A stretch of 64,000 nucleotides of DNA, taken from NCBI RefSeq assembly GCF_900537115.1, contig NZ_UNRG01000005.1, forward strand, positions 1 to 64,000, read 5' to 3'. The translations under genes and the position numbers were made by a program. The stretch's first letter is position 1. Every line of letters begins with the position of its first letter. The notes under the pieces were generated by a model, which did no database searches, was not told the DNA's origin, and saw only the letters and a program-made list of their open reading frames with translations. Below, in pieces: positions 36,151 to 45,292 of this stretch. This DNA is from Arthrobacter sp. Alg241-R88 (GTDB lineage: Bacteria > Actinomycetota > Actinomycetes > Actinomycetales > Micrococcaceae).

Positions 36151-36156
36151 AAACTC
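36094..36156. repeat. Perfect 20-bp inverted repeat with 23-nt loop
   Basis: GAGTTTTTGTCCAGCTATGC (36094-36113) and its exact complement (36137-36156). It ends 20 nt from the nucleoside hydrolase stop codon and may act as its terminator, but the arms are not G/C-rich in the terminator manner and look more like a small dispersed palindromic element. No target duplication was seen. Confidence 0.6.
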
Positions 36157-36175
36157 TTAATGGGTGGGCCGGGCG

Positions 36176-37177
36176 TCAGGCGAGTGACCCTGCCGAGGCG
36201 AGTGCCGCCGTCGTACGCTGCTCGAAGCCAAGCAGCGTCTCCACCAGGTGCGGCGCGAAGTCCTCCTCGAGTGACAGCACCACACGGCACCGCGCCCCCG
36301 CCACCGGAGGGTAGCCCTTGTACAGGCCCCGGAGGTCGCAGATGGTCTGCCCGCGGCCAGGCCCGTGGGAGGTGTCGACGGCGGCACGCACCACGGGTGC
36401 GACAGCGGCCCTAGCAGCGCCAACAGCGAGCGCCGCCGCCAGCGGGTCGTGCATGGCGGAGCAGGGCCGGCCGTAAATGTCCTCGTAGAACCGGAAGTAG
36501 TAGCCGAGCATCTCCCCCAGCGCCTGCGGCACCGGCGACGATGACTTCAGCAGCGCCTGCCGGTGGGTCTCCTCGAGGACAGAGTTCATGGTCACGTCCA
36601 GCGGCACCAGGGTCACGTCCCAGTCGGCGGCCAGCACCAGGGCGGCGGCCTCGGGGTCGTTGAAGATGTTGGCCTCCGCCACCGGCGTGATGTTCCCGGG
36701 AGCCAGGGCCGCCCCGCCCATCACCGTGACCGACTCCACCAAAGACGGCAGGGAAGGCTCCAGCCGGAGGGCCTCGGCAATATTGGTCAGCGGACCAATC
36801 GCCAGCACCTTCAACGTGCCCGGGTACGTGCGGGCCAGCCGCACCAGCATCTCAGCCGCGGACTCCCCCACGAGGGAAGCAGCCGCCGTCGGAAGCGTTA
36901 CCCCGCCGATCCCGTTCTCGCCGTGCACCCACGGCGCCCCGCCGCCGAAGGACCCGGCAAGGGGGTGGTGCGCACCAAGGGCCACCGGCACATCATCGGA
37001 ACTAGCAAGCGCCAGCAGGTCCAGGGTGTTGCGGGCGCCAACGGCGGCACTGACGTTGCCGCTGACGGTCCCGATCCCGACCACGTCAGCAAGAGGTGAG
37101 GCCAGCAGGTAGGCCAGGGCGAGGGCGTCGTCGATGCCGGTGTCGCAGTCCAGGTAGAACGGGGAGGGCGTGGTCAT
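36176..37177 (-). CDS. Inosine-uridine-type nucleoside hydrolase
   Basis: 333 aa, start ATG 37177 with AGGAG upstream. The calcium-binding N-terminal Asp cluster is present (YLDCDTGIDDALALAYLL), with GNVSAAVGARNTLDLL, VHGENGIGG and the DVTMNSV and SAMHDPLAAALAVG elements of the IUNH family. It splits ribonucleosides into base and ribose in the cytoplasm. The upstream MFS gene and the divergent ribokinase suggest a nucleoside uptake, cleavage and ribose phosphorylation route. Confidence 0.9.
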   Translation of the reverse strand: MTTPSPFYLDCDTGIDDALALAYLLASPLADVVGIGTVSGNVSAAVGARNTLDLLALASSDDVPVALGAHHPLAGSFGGGAPWVHGENGIGGVTLPTAAASLVGESAAEMLVRLARTYPGTLKVLAIGPLTNIAEALRLEPSLPSLVESVTVMGGAALAPGNITPVAEANIFNDPEAAALVLAADWDVTLVPLDVTMNSVLEETHRQALLKSSSPVPQALGEMLGYYFRFYEDIYGRPCSAMHDPLAAALAVGAARAAVAPVVRAAVDTSHGPGRGQTICDLRGLYKGYPPVAGARCRVVLSLEEDFAPHLVETLLGFEQRTTAALASAGSLA

Positions 37178-37203
37178 GGTGGTTCTCCTACGGTAAAAGG
37201 GGG

Positions 37204-38643
37204 TTAGACGGTCTCGCCCTTGGGGGCGGCGACGAAGAGGCTGACGATGAACGCGGCGGCGGTGATGGCCACCGAGATCCAAAGGGCGGTGGCGTACCCG
37301 GCGGCGGTGGCCTGGGCGGCGAACGGTGCCACGAGGACGACGCCGAGGCTCGCCCCGATGCCGAAGGAGGCACCATTGATGCCGGGCAGGGCGGCCGGGG
37401 CTTCCTTGGGTGAGAGCAGCACCGAGAGCCCATTGATGGCGGTGAGGAAGAAGCCGTTGTAGAAGATGCCCAGGGCCGCGACGGCGATCAGCACCGCCGC
37501 CTGGTTGTCCGAGAAGGTGGCGGCGGCGATGGCGCAGGCCAGGCTGAGCCCCGTGCCGAACCGGAGGGTCTTGATCCAGCCGCGGCGGTCGGCCAGCCAG
37601 CCCGCCAAAGGCGCGGCAAACACGCCAATTAAAGCGGCGGGGGTGAGGAACAGCAGTGCTGAGATGGAGGCGGTGAGGCCGAAGCCGCCGTCGGGGTCCT
37701 GGCTGAGCAGCACCACGGTGAAGTTGATGATGGCGAAGATGCCGGCCAGGGTGAGGACGGTGGTGGCGATGACCGGCCACACCTGGCGGGAGCGCAGGTG
37801 GTGGACTGTGATCAGCGGGTGGCTGCGGCGTTTCTCGATGATCCAGAAGGCGGCGAAGGACGCGATGGTGCCGGCGAGCAGGGCCAGGGTGGACGGTGCG
37901 GTCCAGCCTGCGGCCGAGCCGCCGGAGACGAAGTAGGTGGTGAACACCAGGAACAGCGAGAGGGAGCCGGCACCCCACCAGTCCATGGCGCCGCGTACGC
38001 CCTGCGGCCGTCCGGCCGGGACGATTTTGATGATGCAGGCGGCGGCGATGGCGGTGAGGACGAGCACGACGACGAAGATGGACCGGAAGCCGAGGGTCTC
38101 GGCCATGAGCCCGCCCACGTAGCCGTCCACGCCGCCCACTCCCCCGTTGATGGCGGCGATGATGCCCACGGAGGTGCCGAAGACTTTGGCGTGCAGGTTT
38201 TCGCTGAGCACGATGTAGGCGAGGGCGAAGACGGCGCTGGAGACGCCCTGCAGGAACCGGCCGGTGACCAGCAGCGGCAGGGTGGGGGCGGTGATGCAGA
38301 GGATGGTGCCGGCGCCCATGATCCCGAGGACCAGGAGCAGGGCGGCGCGGCGGCCGATAAAGTCGCTCCACCGGCCGATCACGGGCCCGGCGATGGCGCC
38401 GGCCAGGAAGAACATGGACTGGACGGGCGCGGCGCTGTCGGCACCCTGGCCGAATTCGGCGGCGATCTGCGGCAGTGCGGGGGTCACCATGCTGGCGTTG
38501 AGCTGGAAGGACAGCACGCCCAGCAGCAGGGTGGAGATCAGCAAGGCGGCGCGGCGGCCGGCGAATTGCGTTTCTTTGGGAAGTACGACGGCGGAGGCGG
38601 CTTCCGCGGAAGGCGCGGCGGCCGCCGGGGTTGGGGTGTTCAC
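37204..38643 (-). CDS. MFS transporter, probable nucleoside importer
   Basis: 479 aa from GTG 38643 with AAAGGC upstream; the frame is open further upstream but into the promoter. Fourteen or so membrane segments with MFS motif A-like GRWSDFIGRRAALLL after TM2 and GWLADRRGWIKTL in the second half. It is similar in layout to DHA2-type drug/proton antiporters, but its place 26 nt before a nucleoside hydrolase and opposite ribokinase argues for nucleoside uptake. Substrate is inferred. Confidence 0.82.
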   Translation of the reverse strand: MNTPTPAAAAPSAEAASAVVLPKETQFAGRRAALLISTLLLGVLSFQLNASMVTPALPQIAAEFGQGADSAAPVQSMFFLAGAIAGPVIGRWSDFIGRRAALLLVLGIMGAGTILCITAPTLPLLVTGRFLQGVSSAVFALAYIVLSENLHAKVFGTSVGIIAAINGGVGGVDGYVGGLMAETLGFRSIFVVVLVLTAIAAACIIKIVPAGRPQGVRGAMDWWGAGSLSLFLVFTTYFVSGGSAAGWTAPSTLALLAGTIASFAAFWIIEKRRSHPLITVHHLRSRQVWPVIATTVLTLAGIFAIINFTVVLLSQDPDGGFGLTASISALLFLTPAALIGVFAAPLAGWLADRRGWIKTLRFGTGLSLACAIAAATFSDNQAAVLIAVAALGIFYNGFFLTAINGLSVLLSPKEAPAALPGINGASFGIGASLGVVLVAPFAAQATAAGYATALWISVAITAAAFIVSLFVAAPKGETV

Positions 38644-38689
38644 ATTAAACGCCTTTGTTCTGCAGGCGGGTCCTGCGCTTGGGATGTGA

Positions 38690-38702
38690 GTTGTTATACA
38701 AC
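38690..38702. promoter_or_regulatory. GTTGTTATACAAC palindrome in the MFS/rbsK divergent promoter
   Basis: A 13-bp inverted repeat (GTTGT-TAT-ACAAC). The core GGTTGTA also recurs on the minus strand at about 38722-38728 in the same 142-nt intergenic region. The form is typical of GntR or LacI operators. It could regulate both divergent transcripts. Confidence 0.4.
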
Positions 38703-38785
38703 CACGTATGACGCACAAGTACAACCATGGTCTACACTATTTCTCAATCCGGCCGCTTCCGGCCCCTCCCCCGTTAGGACTTCCC

Positions 38786-39652
38786 ATGAGCAATCGACCT
38801 TCTGCCGTCACCGTTGTCGGCAGCATCAACCTGGACCTCATCGCCACCGCCGATCGGCTGCCCACCGCGGGTGAAACCATCGGCGGCGCGGTGCTGTCCG
38901 AGCAGCCCGGCGGCAAGGGCGCGAACCAGGCCGCGGCAGCCGCACGGCTGGGCGGCAGTGCCCGGATGGTCGGCGCCCTCGGCAGTGACGTGAACGGGCA
39001 GCGGATGCTGGACGCGCTCTCGGCTGCCGGTGTTGATACTTCTGACGTGGCCGTCCTGCCGGAGCCGACCGGGACGGCGCTGATCGTGGTGGACCGCGAC
39101 GGCGAGAACCAGATCGTGGTGTCTCCGGGCGCGAATTCGAGCCTGTCGCTGGGCGGCGTGGAGTTCGACCCGGACGAGACGGTGCTGTGCCAGCTGGAGG
39201 TCGGCCTGGCCGTGGTGGTGGAGGCCGCCCGGCGGCACACTGGACACTTCGTGCTGAACGCGGCGCCGGCAATGGACCTGCCGGCGGAGTTGCTGGAGCG
39301 CTGCGACCTGGTGATCGTCAACGAAAGCGAGTACGACCTGATCCCCGCCCTTGCGGAGGCGAGGCTGGTGGCGGTGACGTACGGCGGGGACGGGTCGGCG
39401 ATGTTCGAGCACGGCCGGAAGGTGGCCGAGGCGCCGTCGGCCGCGGTGACGGTGGCGAACACCGTGGGGGCGGGTGACGCGTTCTGCGCCGCCCTGGTCC
39501 TGGCGCTGCGGCACGGGTTGGACTACGAGCGGGGGCTGGCTGTCGCGAATGCTGTGGGCGGGGACGCGGTGGGCGATCCGTCCTCGCAGCCGGATTTGGC
39601 ACAGCTGGGCTACTACGTTGAGCGGACCGCCGCCGCGGAGAACGCGCGGTGA
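38786..39652 (+). CDS. rbsK: Ribokinase (PfkB family)
   Basis: 288 aa from ATG 38786. Family markers: VVGSINLDLIATADRLPTAGETIGG, GGKGANQAAAAARLGG, and the catalytic ANTVGAGDAFCAALV with the Asp base. It phosphorylates ribose released by the nucleoside hydrolase. Its stop overlaps the GTG of the following acetyltransferase gene. Confidence 0.92.
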   Translation: MSNRPSAVTVVGSINLDLIATADRLPTAGETIGGAVLSEQPGGKGANQAAAAARLGGSARMVGALGSDVNGQRMLDALSAAGVDTSDVAVLPEPTGTALIVVDRDGENQIVVSPGANSSLSLGGVEFDPDETVLCQLEVGLAVVVEAARRHTGHFVLNAAPAMDLPAELLERCDLVIVNESEYDLIPALAEARLVAVTYGGDGSAMFEHGRKVAEAPSAAVTVANTVGAGDAFCAALVLALRHGLDYERGLAVANAVGGDAVGDPSSQPDLAQLGYYVERTAAAENAR

Positions 39653-40143
39653 GTGTCGGGTTCAGGCGGGCGGCGCCATCGGACTTTCCTGAGGTCCGGC
39701 GCATCACCCGCGACGCCTACCTTCGTGCCGGTCACTTCGCAGCGGACCATCCGTACATGAGCGTACTGGAGGACGTGGAGCACCGCGCCGAGCATGCGCA
39801 GGTGTGGGTGGCGGAGGCTGCCGGGCGGGTGGTGGCAGCGGTGACGCTGACGTTCGCCGGCCAGCCGTACAGCGAGATCGCCGCGGACGGCGAGCTGGAG
39901 TTCCGGATGCTGGCCGTCGATCCCGCGCACCAGGGCGGCGGCGTGGGCCGGGCGGTGGTTGGTGGAATCGTGGAGCACGCCCGCGAGCTGCCCGGCATCG
40001 GGGCGATCAGCATCACCAGCGCCACGTTCATGGAACGGGCGCACGGGCTGTATCAGTCCCTGGGCTTCCGCCGCGCGCCGAAGCGGGACTGGTACGTGCC
40101 CGGCGAGGACGTGCTGTTGTGGGTGTTTCGGCTGGAGTTGTAG
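39649..40143 (+). CDS. GNAT-family N-acetyltransferase
   Basis: 164 aa, GTG start overlapping the rbsK stop (GTGA), so translationally coupled. A single GNAT fold: VGFRRAAPSDFPEVRRITRDAYL, then strand-loop FRMLAVDPAHQGGGVGRAVVGGIVEHAREL with the acetyl-CoA pyrophosphate-binding Q-x-x-G-x-G/A pattern, and a C-terminal YQSLGFRRAPKRDWYVPGEDV. Acceptor substrate unknown; the coupling to ribokinase is conserved-looking but unexplained. Confidence 0.87.
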   Translation: MSVGFRRAAPSDFPEVRRITRDAYLRAGHFAADHPYMSVLEDVEHRAEHAQVWVAEAAGRVVAAVTLTFAGQPYSEIAADGELEFRMLAVDPAHQGGGVGRAVVGGIVEHARELPGIGAISITSATFMERAHGLYQSLGFRRAPKRDWYVPGEDVLLWVFRLEL

Positions 40144-40659
40144 GGGTGCACTTCCTCCGCCCCTGGAACCAATATGTCGTTTTCCTTGTGCTCGTGCTGT
40201 CATCAATCAACACCGGCGTTCAGCGTTGAATTACACCGTAAGGGCAGTTGGGTCGATTAACGTGATGACAATAATGGATATGGCCATGAGCCCGAACGAT
40301 GGGAGTCCCACGACCCAGTTACGATGCCCGCGGACGATCGGAACCAATCGGTCAACGTGCCCTGGGCAGAGTCCGTCAAGCTCCGGCCCTCATGGAAAAC
40401 CTCCCCGTGGACGTGAAAGACAGCGTCGAATTCTTCAAGCTCTAGTCGCGAAGCCACCGTGCGGCGGGTAGTTCAGTCAGCCATAACATTGGCCGAAACC
40501 GAAATCGGAACAACATGGTGCCTCGCACCATGTTTGTTCCGAGCCGAGCGAAGCTGTGGACTTACCCCCGTCGGACCCGATGGGTTCTTTAGGCAGTAGG
40601 TCCGGAACGATAACCCGCCAATCCTGATCACGTGCTCGTTAACAGGGCTGGTTGAGCAG
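40144..40659. other. Gene-free region with one strong hairpin
   Basis: No convincing ORF. A 15-bp stem with one bulge and a CTC loop lies at 40507-40540 (GGAACAACATGGTGC against GCACCATGTTTGTTCC). It lies about 120 nt beyond the stop of the RecD-like gene on the minus strand, so may terminate it. The region marks the left edge of the defence-type island. Confidence 0.45.
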
Positions 40660-43600
40660 CTAAAGGTCGAAGATGTCGTCAATGAGGTCCTCTATGAAGG
40701 CGGACGAGATCGACCCGTCAGGTCCGTCCGTGGTTACTATGAGTTTGCCATCCGGGTCCTCCTCAGCGCCAAGGCCGCGCGTATGGATCCCGTGGGAGAT
40801 ATACCATTCTCGTTTCTTCTCCCATTTCCTTTTGTAGGAAGAGTTATTGAGCATGCCTAGATGTTCCCAGTAGTAGGTATCGCCTGTGTCCGGATCCTCG
40901 ATCGTGAAGTCCGGAAGCCGGGTCGTGCCATCTCGTGTCAGTTCTTGCTCGTAGGTGAAGCCGATTCCTTTGGAGTACAGCAGGTCAGCGATAATCACCT
41001 CGGACTTGGATCGAACATGGACTCCATTCCTAGCTCGGTGGATAAGCCCCTTTTCCATAAAGCGCCCGTCGATCTCGACAACGTTGGGATTACTGAAAAG
41101 ATTGGTGAGACGGGCAGCGGTCTGCGAGTACTTGGGCGAGGAGTACCCGCGCAGCTCGCTTAGATCCCCCTGCAACAACAGCACCACCCGATTCTGGTGC
41201 CTGGTGAGAGCAGTGTAGAGGAGCTCTCTAGTGAGCAGCCTGCACGGGCTGGGTATAACGACGAACGTAGTGCCGAACTCGCTGCCCTGGGATTTATGAA
41301 CGGTGAGGGCGTAGGCGAGCTCGAGGAACGGGCTTCCCTCGTCGTCCCCTAGCTCCGACCGCCAGAATTTGTAAGCCACTCCCGGCTGCGTGGAAAATTC
41401 GACCTCCCACTGGTTAAGCGAGATTTTGGAACCGATTTTTTTGAATGGGCCCACGACGACCCCGATCTCCCCATTCGCGACGTAGGCAAGCGCGTCGTCA
41501 TTCTCGGGCCAGAAACGAGTCCTTGCCTTATTGCGGACGTTGATGACTTTATCCCCATAAACAATCTCCTGCGGCCCAACCGGCTTGGGAATCTTGCGCT
41601 TCCACACGACGGGTTCTTGCGCCAAATTGCGCATGGATGCGCGGTAAGTGTGCTGTATCAAACGGTTCAGCTCATTGACGCCACCGACTACGCTACGGAC
41701 CGGTGAGAGAATCTGCCAAGCCTCCACCAGTCCAGCACTCCCACGGTTGAAGTACACGTGCTGACCACTGACGTTGCCGCCATACGACGCCTGGAACCCC
41801 AGCTGATCGTCACAATCTGACATCTGCTCGAGAGAGGCCGCAAGTTCGGTCTTCAGGAGTTGGTGCAGCTGCGCTGAGGTGGACCACTGGCGGACCGCGA
41901 GGGTGCCCAGATCAGAGTGACGATTGAGCTCGTCCCAGACGCTGTCAGCTCCAGGCGGAACACCAACGCCTGAAAACCAATCGGCTAGGACTAGGTCGGG
42001 TCGTTCGGAATTGGCGGCTCCTGTAAAAAGTTGACGTCGCCTGACCGTAAGTTCGGCGATTGACGGGCCGACAAGGGGGAAACCTGCTACGCCTCCTTCG
42101 GCCCGTATGTGTTCTACGATGTCCACGAATGGCCGACCGACGCCGATAGGCGGAAGCTGGCGAGGATCACCAACAAGGATCAGGCGTTTGTGGCCTTCAA
42201 GACCGTCCAGCAAAGCGTCTAATTGCTCCTCCGTAAGCATTGAGCACTCATCGACAATGACGGTTGAGAAACCACTACGTCGCGGTTCGTCGGATCGCTG
42301 GTATCGCCCGGTGTCAGGGCTGTACCGTCCCGACGGGACCAGTAGTTGCGCCAGTGTCTGCGCAGGTATCCCGATTGCCGATTGCATGCGCACCCGGGCT
42401 TTGCCAGTCGGGGCAAGGAGAAGAACACCTTCTTCCGCGACTTGAGGTAATGAACACAGGGCGCGCAAGAGGGTCGTCTTGCCGGTGCCAGCAGGCCCGA
42501 CCAGGACCGAGAGCCTCGATTGGGCCAACGTCTCCAGCGCCGCAGCCTTTTCGATGCGTGCTTGGCTCTCGTCAGGGTCGTCTAAAGCCGACGTTCTCAA
42601 CAGGGCACCAATCACGTCCTCCCAGTTGGCTGTTACAGGCAAGGGTTTCGCCTTCATACGTTTGCGGACCAGTGTCGAGATCCTGTCCCGTGCGTGGTGA
42701 AGCCGTAGTAATTGGTAGGCGGGCTGCCCATCGGCCATCGAAGCTTGTTGAATTTCGGCAGCAAATTTCCCTTCGGCTACGGCGATGATGTCATTCGTCA
42801 GCGGACAAGGTGGGTCAAGAGGTTCATCTCTGACGGCCTGCACGAGTTTGTTTTGAGACATGAGGGAATGCCCTTCCTGGGCTGCCCGCTCGAGCAAGCC
42901 GACGCAGATAGCGCGCACGCGACGTTCGTCCAGGGCGTCATCGATGCGGCTGCGTACCGGAAGTGGAAAGCTATTGCGAAGGGTCTCGATGGGGAAAACG
43001 CCCCGATCGATAATGGGAAGCGCTGTGGGATCCGGCCGAAAACGGTCGGCCTCAAAGAAGCGGTAGGGGTTTTCAATCAACTCGTCATCGCTGACCTCGA
43101 CGCCTGCCTTAATTCGTTCGGTTTCAACGAACATCCGCGTGGCTTGTTCGATCGTGAAATCGAATCGGGAGATCAACGTGAGCAGTTCGCGCCGGGGTTG
43201 CTTCAGGGCTGCCCACGTCTTACATAGCATTGGCCCCGGCTTGGGTCTTAGGTCAGGAAAGTCTGATGGGTTGCGGAAAATACGATCGACGACGTCCCAC
43301 GGGTTGTCGTCAGTGTTGGACGTCATACCGCGAATCGCATAAGCAAGCAGAACCCCTTGTGTTATGCCGAACGCAGTCAGTGCCGATCCAAGGCCAGGAA
43401 AAGCGCCCCGGGCCTCCCAGGCCTCGGCGATACGTTCGCTCAGCCATGCACGGACGCGGTCCCAGTCGCCGGGAACTACGGCGGAGAATTTCTCTACGCT
43501 TTCAGTCAACAGGAGTAGAAGGCTCAGCGCGGCATCGTGGCTGACGTGCTCTGTGGCATAAGAGAATTGGCTAGTTAGTTCCTCCGGAACCATCACTACA

Positions 43601-44385
43601 TAGTCGCCGGGATCTAAATCCCTATCCTCCGCTAGTTCCAGCAGTTGGTGGTACGGCAACAGGAATCCGTCCTCCATCGTTGGTCGGATTGAGTGCTGGA
43701 TCGGGGTTTCCCAGGTAACTGATCCGAAACCGCTTCCACGATTTCCGTAAGGTCGGCTCCTGGATTTTCCTGTTACCCGCCCGACACCGACGAGAACCCG
43801 CCTAGGATCATCTGACAGCGGGGTGTCTTTGGCATAGATGAACACCAAGGAGGCGCCGGGCTCAACGGCCGAGAAGAACGCGTCCAGCATCGCGCGCTGA
43901 TTCTGCTCGTGCTGAATCCAAGCGGGATCCTTCAGCTTGGCTTCTCGATCAATTTCTTCTTCGAGCCGGTGTTCGTAGGCGAGTCCGTGGGTTTGAGACA
44001 GACTGTCAGCGTTCTCTCGCAACATCCACCGAAATGGGACACAATCTGCGGAGTAAGCAGGTAGATCAAGCGAGACCGGCTCGAACTTCCGATAGACGTC
44101 GTTCCAGTCGGAGTAGGGATGAGCCTTCACTATCCGACGCGGCACCGGTGACATGAATCCCGCCCGTTCAAGGTGGCACGGCGGCAGCTCATCATCAGCC
44201 AGCTCCGCCCAGGGTCTGCCTGCCATCGCAACTTCGAGCCTGTCATTGCGGTCCTCAGCAATGCGCGTCAGACGTATACAGGAACCGTTTTCGATAGGGT
44301 TTGCGCATATGGACCCGTTCCAGCCTGAGTCATGCCAGGGTACACGGAAGGAAAGATGTCTGTATGGCAGTGCCCGTGCTGTCAC
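40660..44385 (-). CDS. RecD-like SF1B helicase with C-terminal PD-(D/E)XK-like nuclease region
   Basis: 1241 aa from GTG 44385, chosen because AGAAGGA precedes it and the protein-like N-terminus (ALPYRHLSFRVPWHDSGWNG) starts there; the frame extends 29 codons further without a good ribosome site. Residues 1-600 are an uncharacterised region starting with that WHDSGWNG motif. The helicase core has Walker A GPAGTGKTT (about 628), Walker B VIVDECSM (about 710), GDPRQLPP, and YALTVHKSQGSEF (about 1028) as in RecD/UvrD enzymes. Near the end, SEVIIADLL...RLPDFTIEDPDTGDTYYWEH (about 1126-1176) fits a PD-(D/E)XK nuclease. It is unlike RecD2 in having large N- and C-terminal additions. Standing next to a restriction operon, a role in DNA degradation/defence is inferred. 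Confidence 0.82.
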   Translation of the reverse strand: MTARALPYRHLSFRVPWHDSGWNGSICANPIENGSCIRLTRIAEDRNDRLEVAMAGRPWAELADDELPPCHLERAGFMSPVPRRIVKAHPYSDWNDVYRKFEPVSLDLPAYSADCVPFRWMLRENADSLSQTHGLAYEHRLEEEIDREAKLKDPAWIQHEQNQRAMLDAFFSAVEPGASLVFIYAKDTPLSDDPRRVLVGVGRVTGKSRSRPYGNRGSGFGSVTWETPIQHSIRPTMEDGFLLPYHQLLELAEDRDLDPGDYVVMVPEELTSQFSYATEHVSHDAALSLLLLLTESVEKFSAVVPGDWDRVRAWLSERIAEAWEARGAFPGLGSALTAFGITQGVLLAYAIRGMTSNTDDNPWDVVDRIFRNPSDFPDLRPKPGPMLCKTWAALKQPRRELLTLISRFDFTIEQATRMFVETERIKAGVEVSDDELIENPYRFFEADRFRPDPTALPIIDRGVFPIETLRNSFPLPVRSRIDDALDERRVRAICVGLLERAAQEGHSLMSQNKLVQAVRDEPLDPPCPLTNDIIAVAEGKFAAEIQQASMADGQPAYQLLRLHHARDRISTLVRKRMKAKPLPVTANWEDVIGALLRTSALDDPDESQARIEKAAALETLAQSRLSVLVGPAGTGKTTLLRALCSLPQVAEEGVLLLAPTGKARVRMQSAIGIPAQTLAQLLVPSGRYSPDTGRYQRSDEPRRSGFSTVIVDECSMLTEEQLDALLDGLEGHKRLILVGDPRQLPPIGVGRPFVDIVEHIRAEGGVAGFPLVGPSIAELTVRRRQLFTGAANSERPDLVLADWFSGVGVPPGADSVWDELNRHSDLGTLAVRQWSTSAQLHQLLKTELAASLEQMSDCDDQLGFQASYGGNVSGQHVYFNRGSAGLVEAWQILSPVRSVVGGVNELNRLIQHTYRASMRNLAQEPVVWKRKIPKPVGPQEIVYGDKVINVRNKARTRFWPENDDALAYVANGEIGVVVGPFKKIGSKISLNQWEVEFSTQPGVAYKFWRSELGDDEGSPFLELAYALTVHKSQGSEFGTTFVVIPSPCRLLTRELLYTALTRHQNRVVLLLQGDLSELRGYSSPKYSQTAARLTNLFSNPNVVEIDGRFMEKGLIHRARNGVHVRSKSEVIIADLLYSKGIGFTYEQELTRDGTTRLPDFTIEDPDTGDTYYWEHLGMLNNSSYKRKWEKKREWYISHGIHTRGLGAEEDPDGKLIVTTDGPDGSISSAFIEDLIDDIFDL

Positions 44386-44943
44386 TGATTCCTTCTCTCG
44401 ATCTGGTTCCGCTTTGAGGTGCTTGGACAAGGTTAGCGTTGCCTGTGCGACATATCTCTGATTTGAAGCCACCTAAACGAACCGACAATCCGCTTTCGTA
44501 CTGGTGGCGCCCCGGCATCCTGTTCAACCTCATAGCCGCACCCTCGATGCACCGAACTTTTAGCCAACACCCAGCTGCGAGCGGACCCTCCATAGCCCTA
44601 TCAGAGAGCAGTTTGTTCTCAAGGTACTGCGTGAAGTCCACCCAAGAGCGAGAGCACGACGCGGCACGCGAGCCTTCACTTATGCCTAGCCCCCGTACAG
44701 GCGGGGAAAGCTTCGACGGCGGCGTCCTGTCGGAGTATTCCGGCAGCAAACGGCCAAACATGCAGCGGTGGCGGCACGGCTGGGCGCCAGCGCCCGTTTG
44801 CTCGGTGCCGTGGGCACGAAAACTTATGCTGAACGCCCTTGCGGGTGTCCAGCTCTATTCCGGTCGCTCGAATTGCCGTTGAGACAATCCCGTCTGTTGC
44901 GTTACCTGAGCACGCCACCGTTGTACGGTCATAAAATGCACGT
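44386..44943. other. Divergent intergenic region, no gene recognised
   Basis: 558 nt between the RecD-like gene (-) and the HTH gene (+). Short frames on both strands have no coding character. It must contain both promoters; no operator-like repeat stood out. Confidence 0.4.
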
Positions 44944-45204
44944 ATGACCGACGAACCCAAGAAGCACCGCTTCCTGACCATCGCGCAGGCGGCAGAAGAG
45001 CTCAATGTAAATCAGAACCAGATCCGGGCGCTGCTTCGGACCGGGAAGCTTCGCGGGATCCAGGTCGGCGGACGTGGCATGTGGCGAATCGCGTCCAACG
45101 ACATTGAAGACTTTATCGCCGAGGCTTATCGGCGGACCGCCGCACGTATAGTAGCGGGCGACTTTGAAAATGAGGAGGAACTGGACACGCCCGTGAGCAT
45201 GTAG
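44944..45204 (+). CDS. Small helix-turn-helix DNA-binding protein (BldC/excisionase-like)
   Basis: 86 aa consisting of one MerR-like winged helix: FLTIAQAAEELNVNQNQIRALLRTGKLRGIQVGGRGMWRIASNDIEDFIAEAYRRT. This pattern is that of a widely conserved actinobacterial regulator of the BldC/excisionase-like type, so it is probably part of the core genome rather than the island. Target unknown. Confidence 0.85.
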   Translation: MTDEPKKHRFLTIAQAAEELNVNQNQIRALLRTGKLRGIQVGGRGMWRIASNDIEDFIAEAYRRTAARIVAGDFENEEELDTPVSM

Positions 45205-45292
45205 ATGGACGACTAGAACGACACGCAGTTGTACCTCGGGCGTAGGGCTCGGGTAGCCACTTACGCAAAAAGCCGGCCTCCCTCAGCCGCAG

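Noticed and set aside
36176..38371. 731-codon frame running through both nucleoside hydrolase and MFS genes
   Set aside because: The first ~395 codons are Arg/His/Pro-rich antisense-like shadow of the MFS gene; the real hydrolase starts at 37177 with its own ribosome site.
44439..44882. 147-codon frame between the RecD-like and HTH genes
   Set aside because: Composition is not protein-like and it overlaps the divergent promoters.
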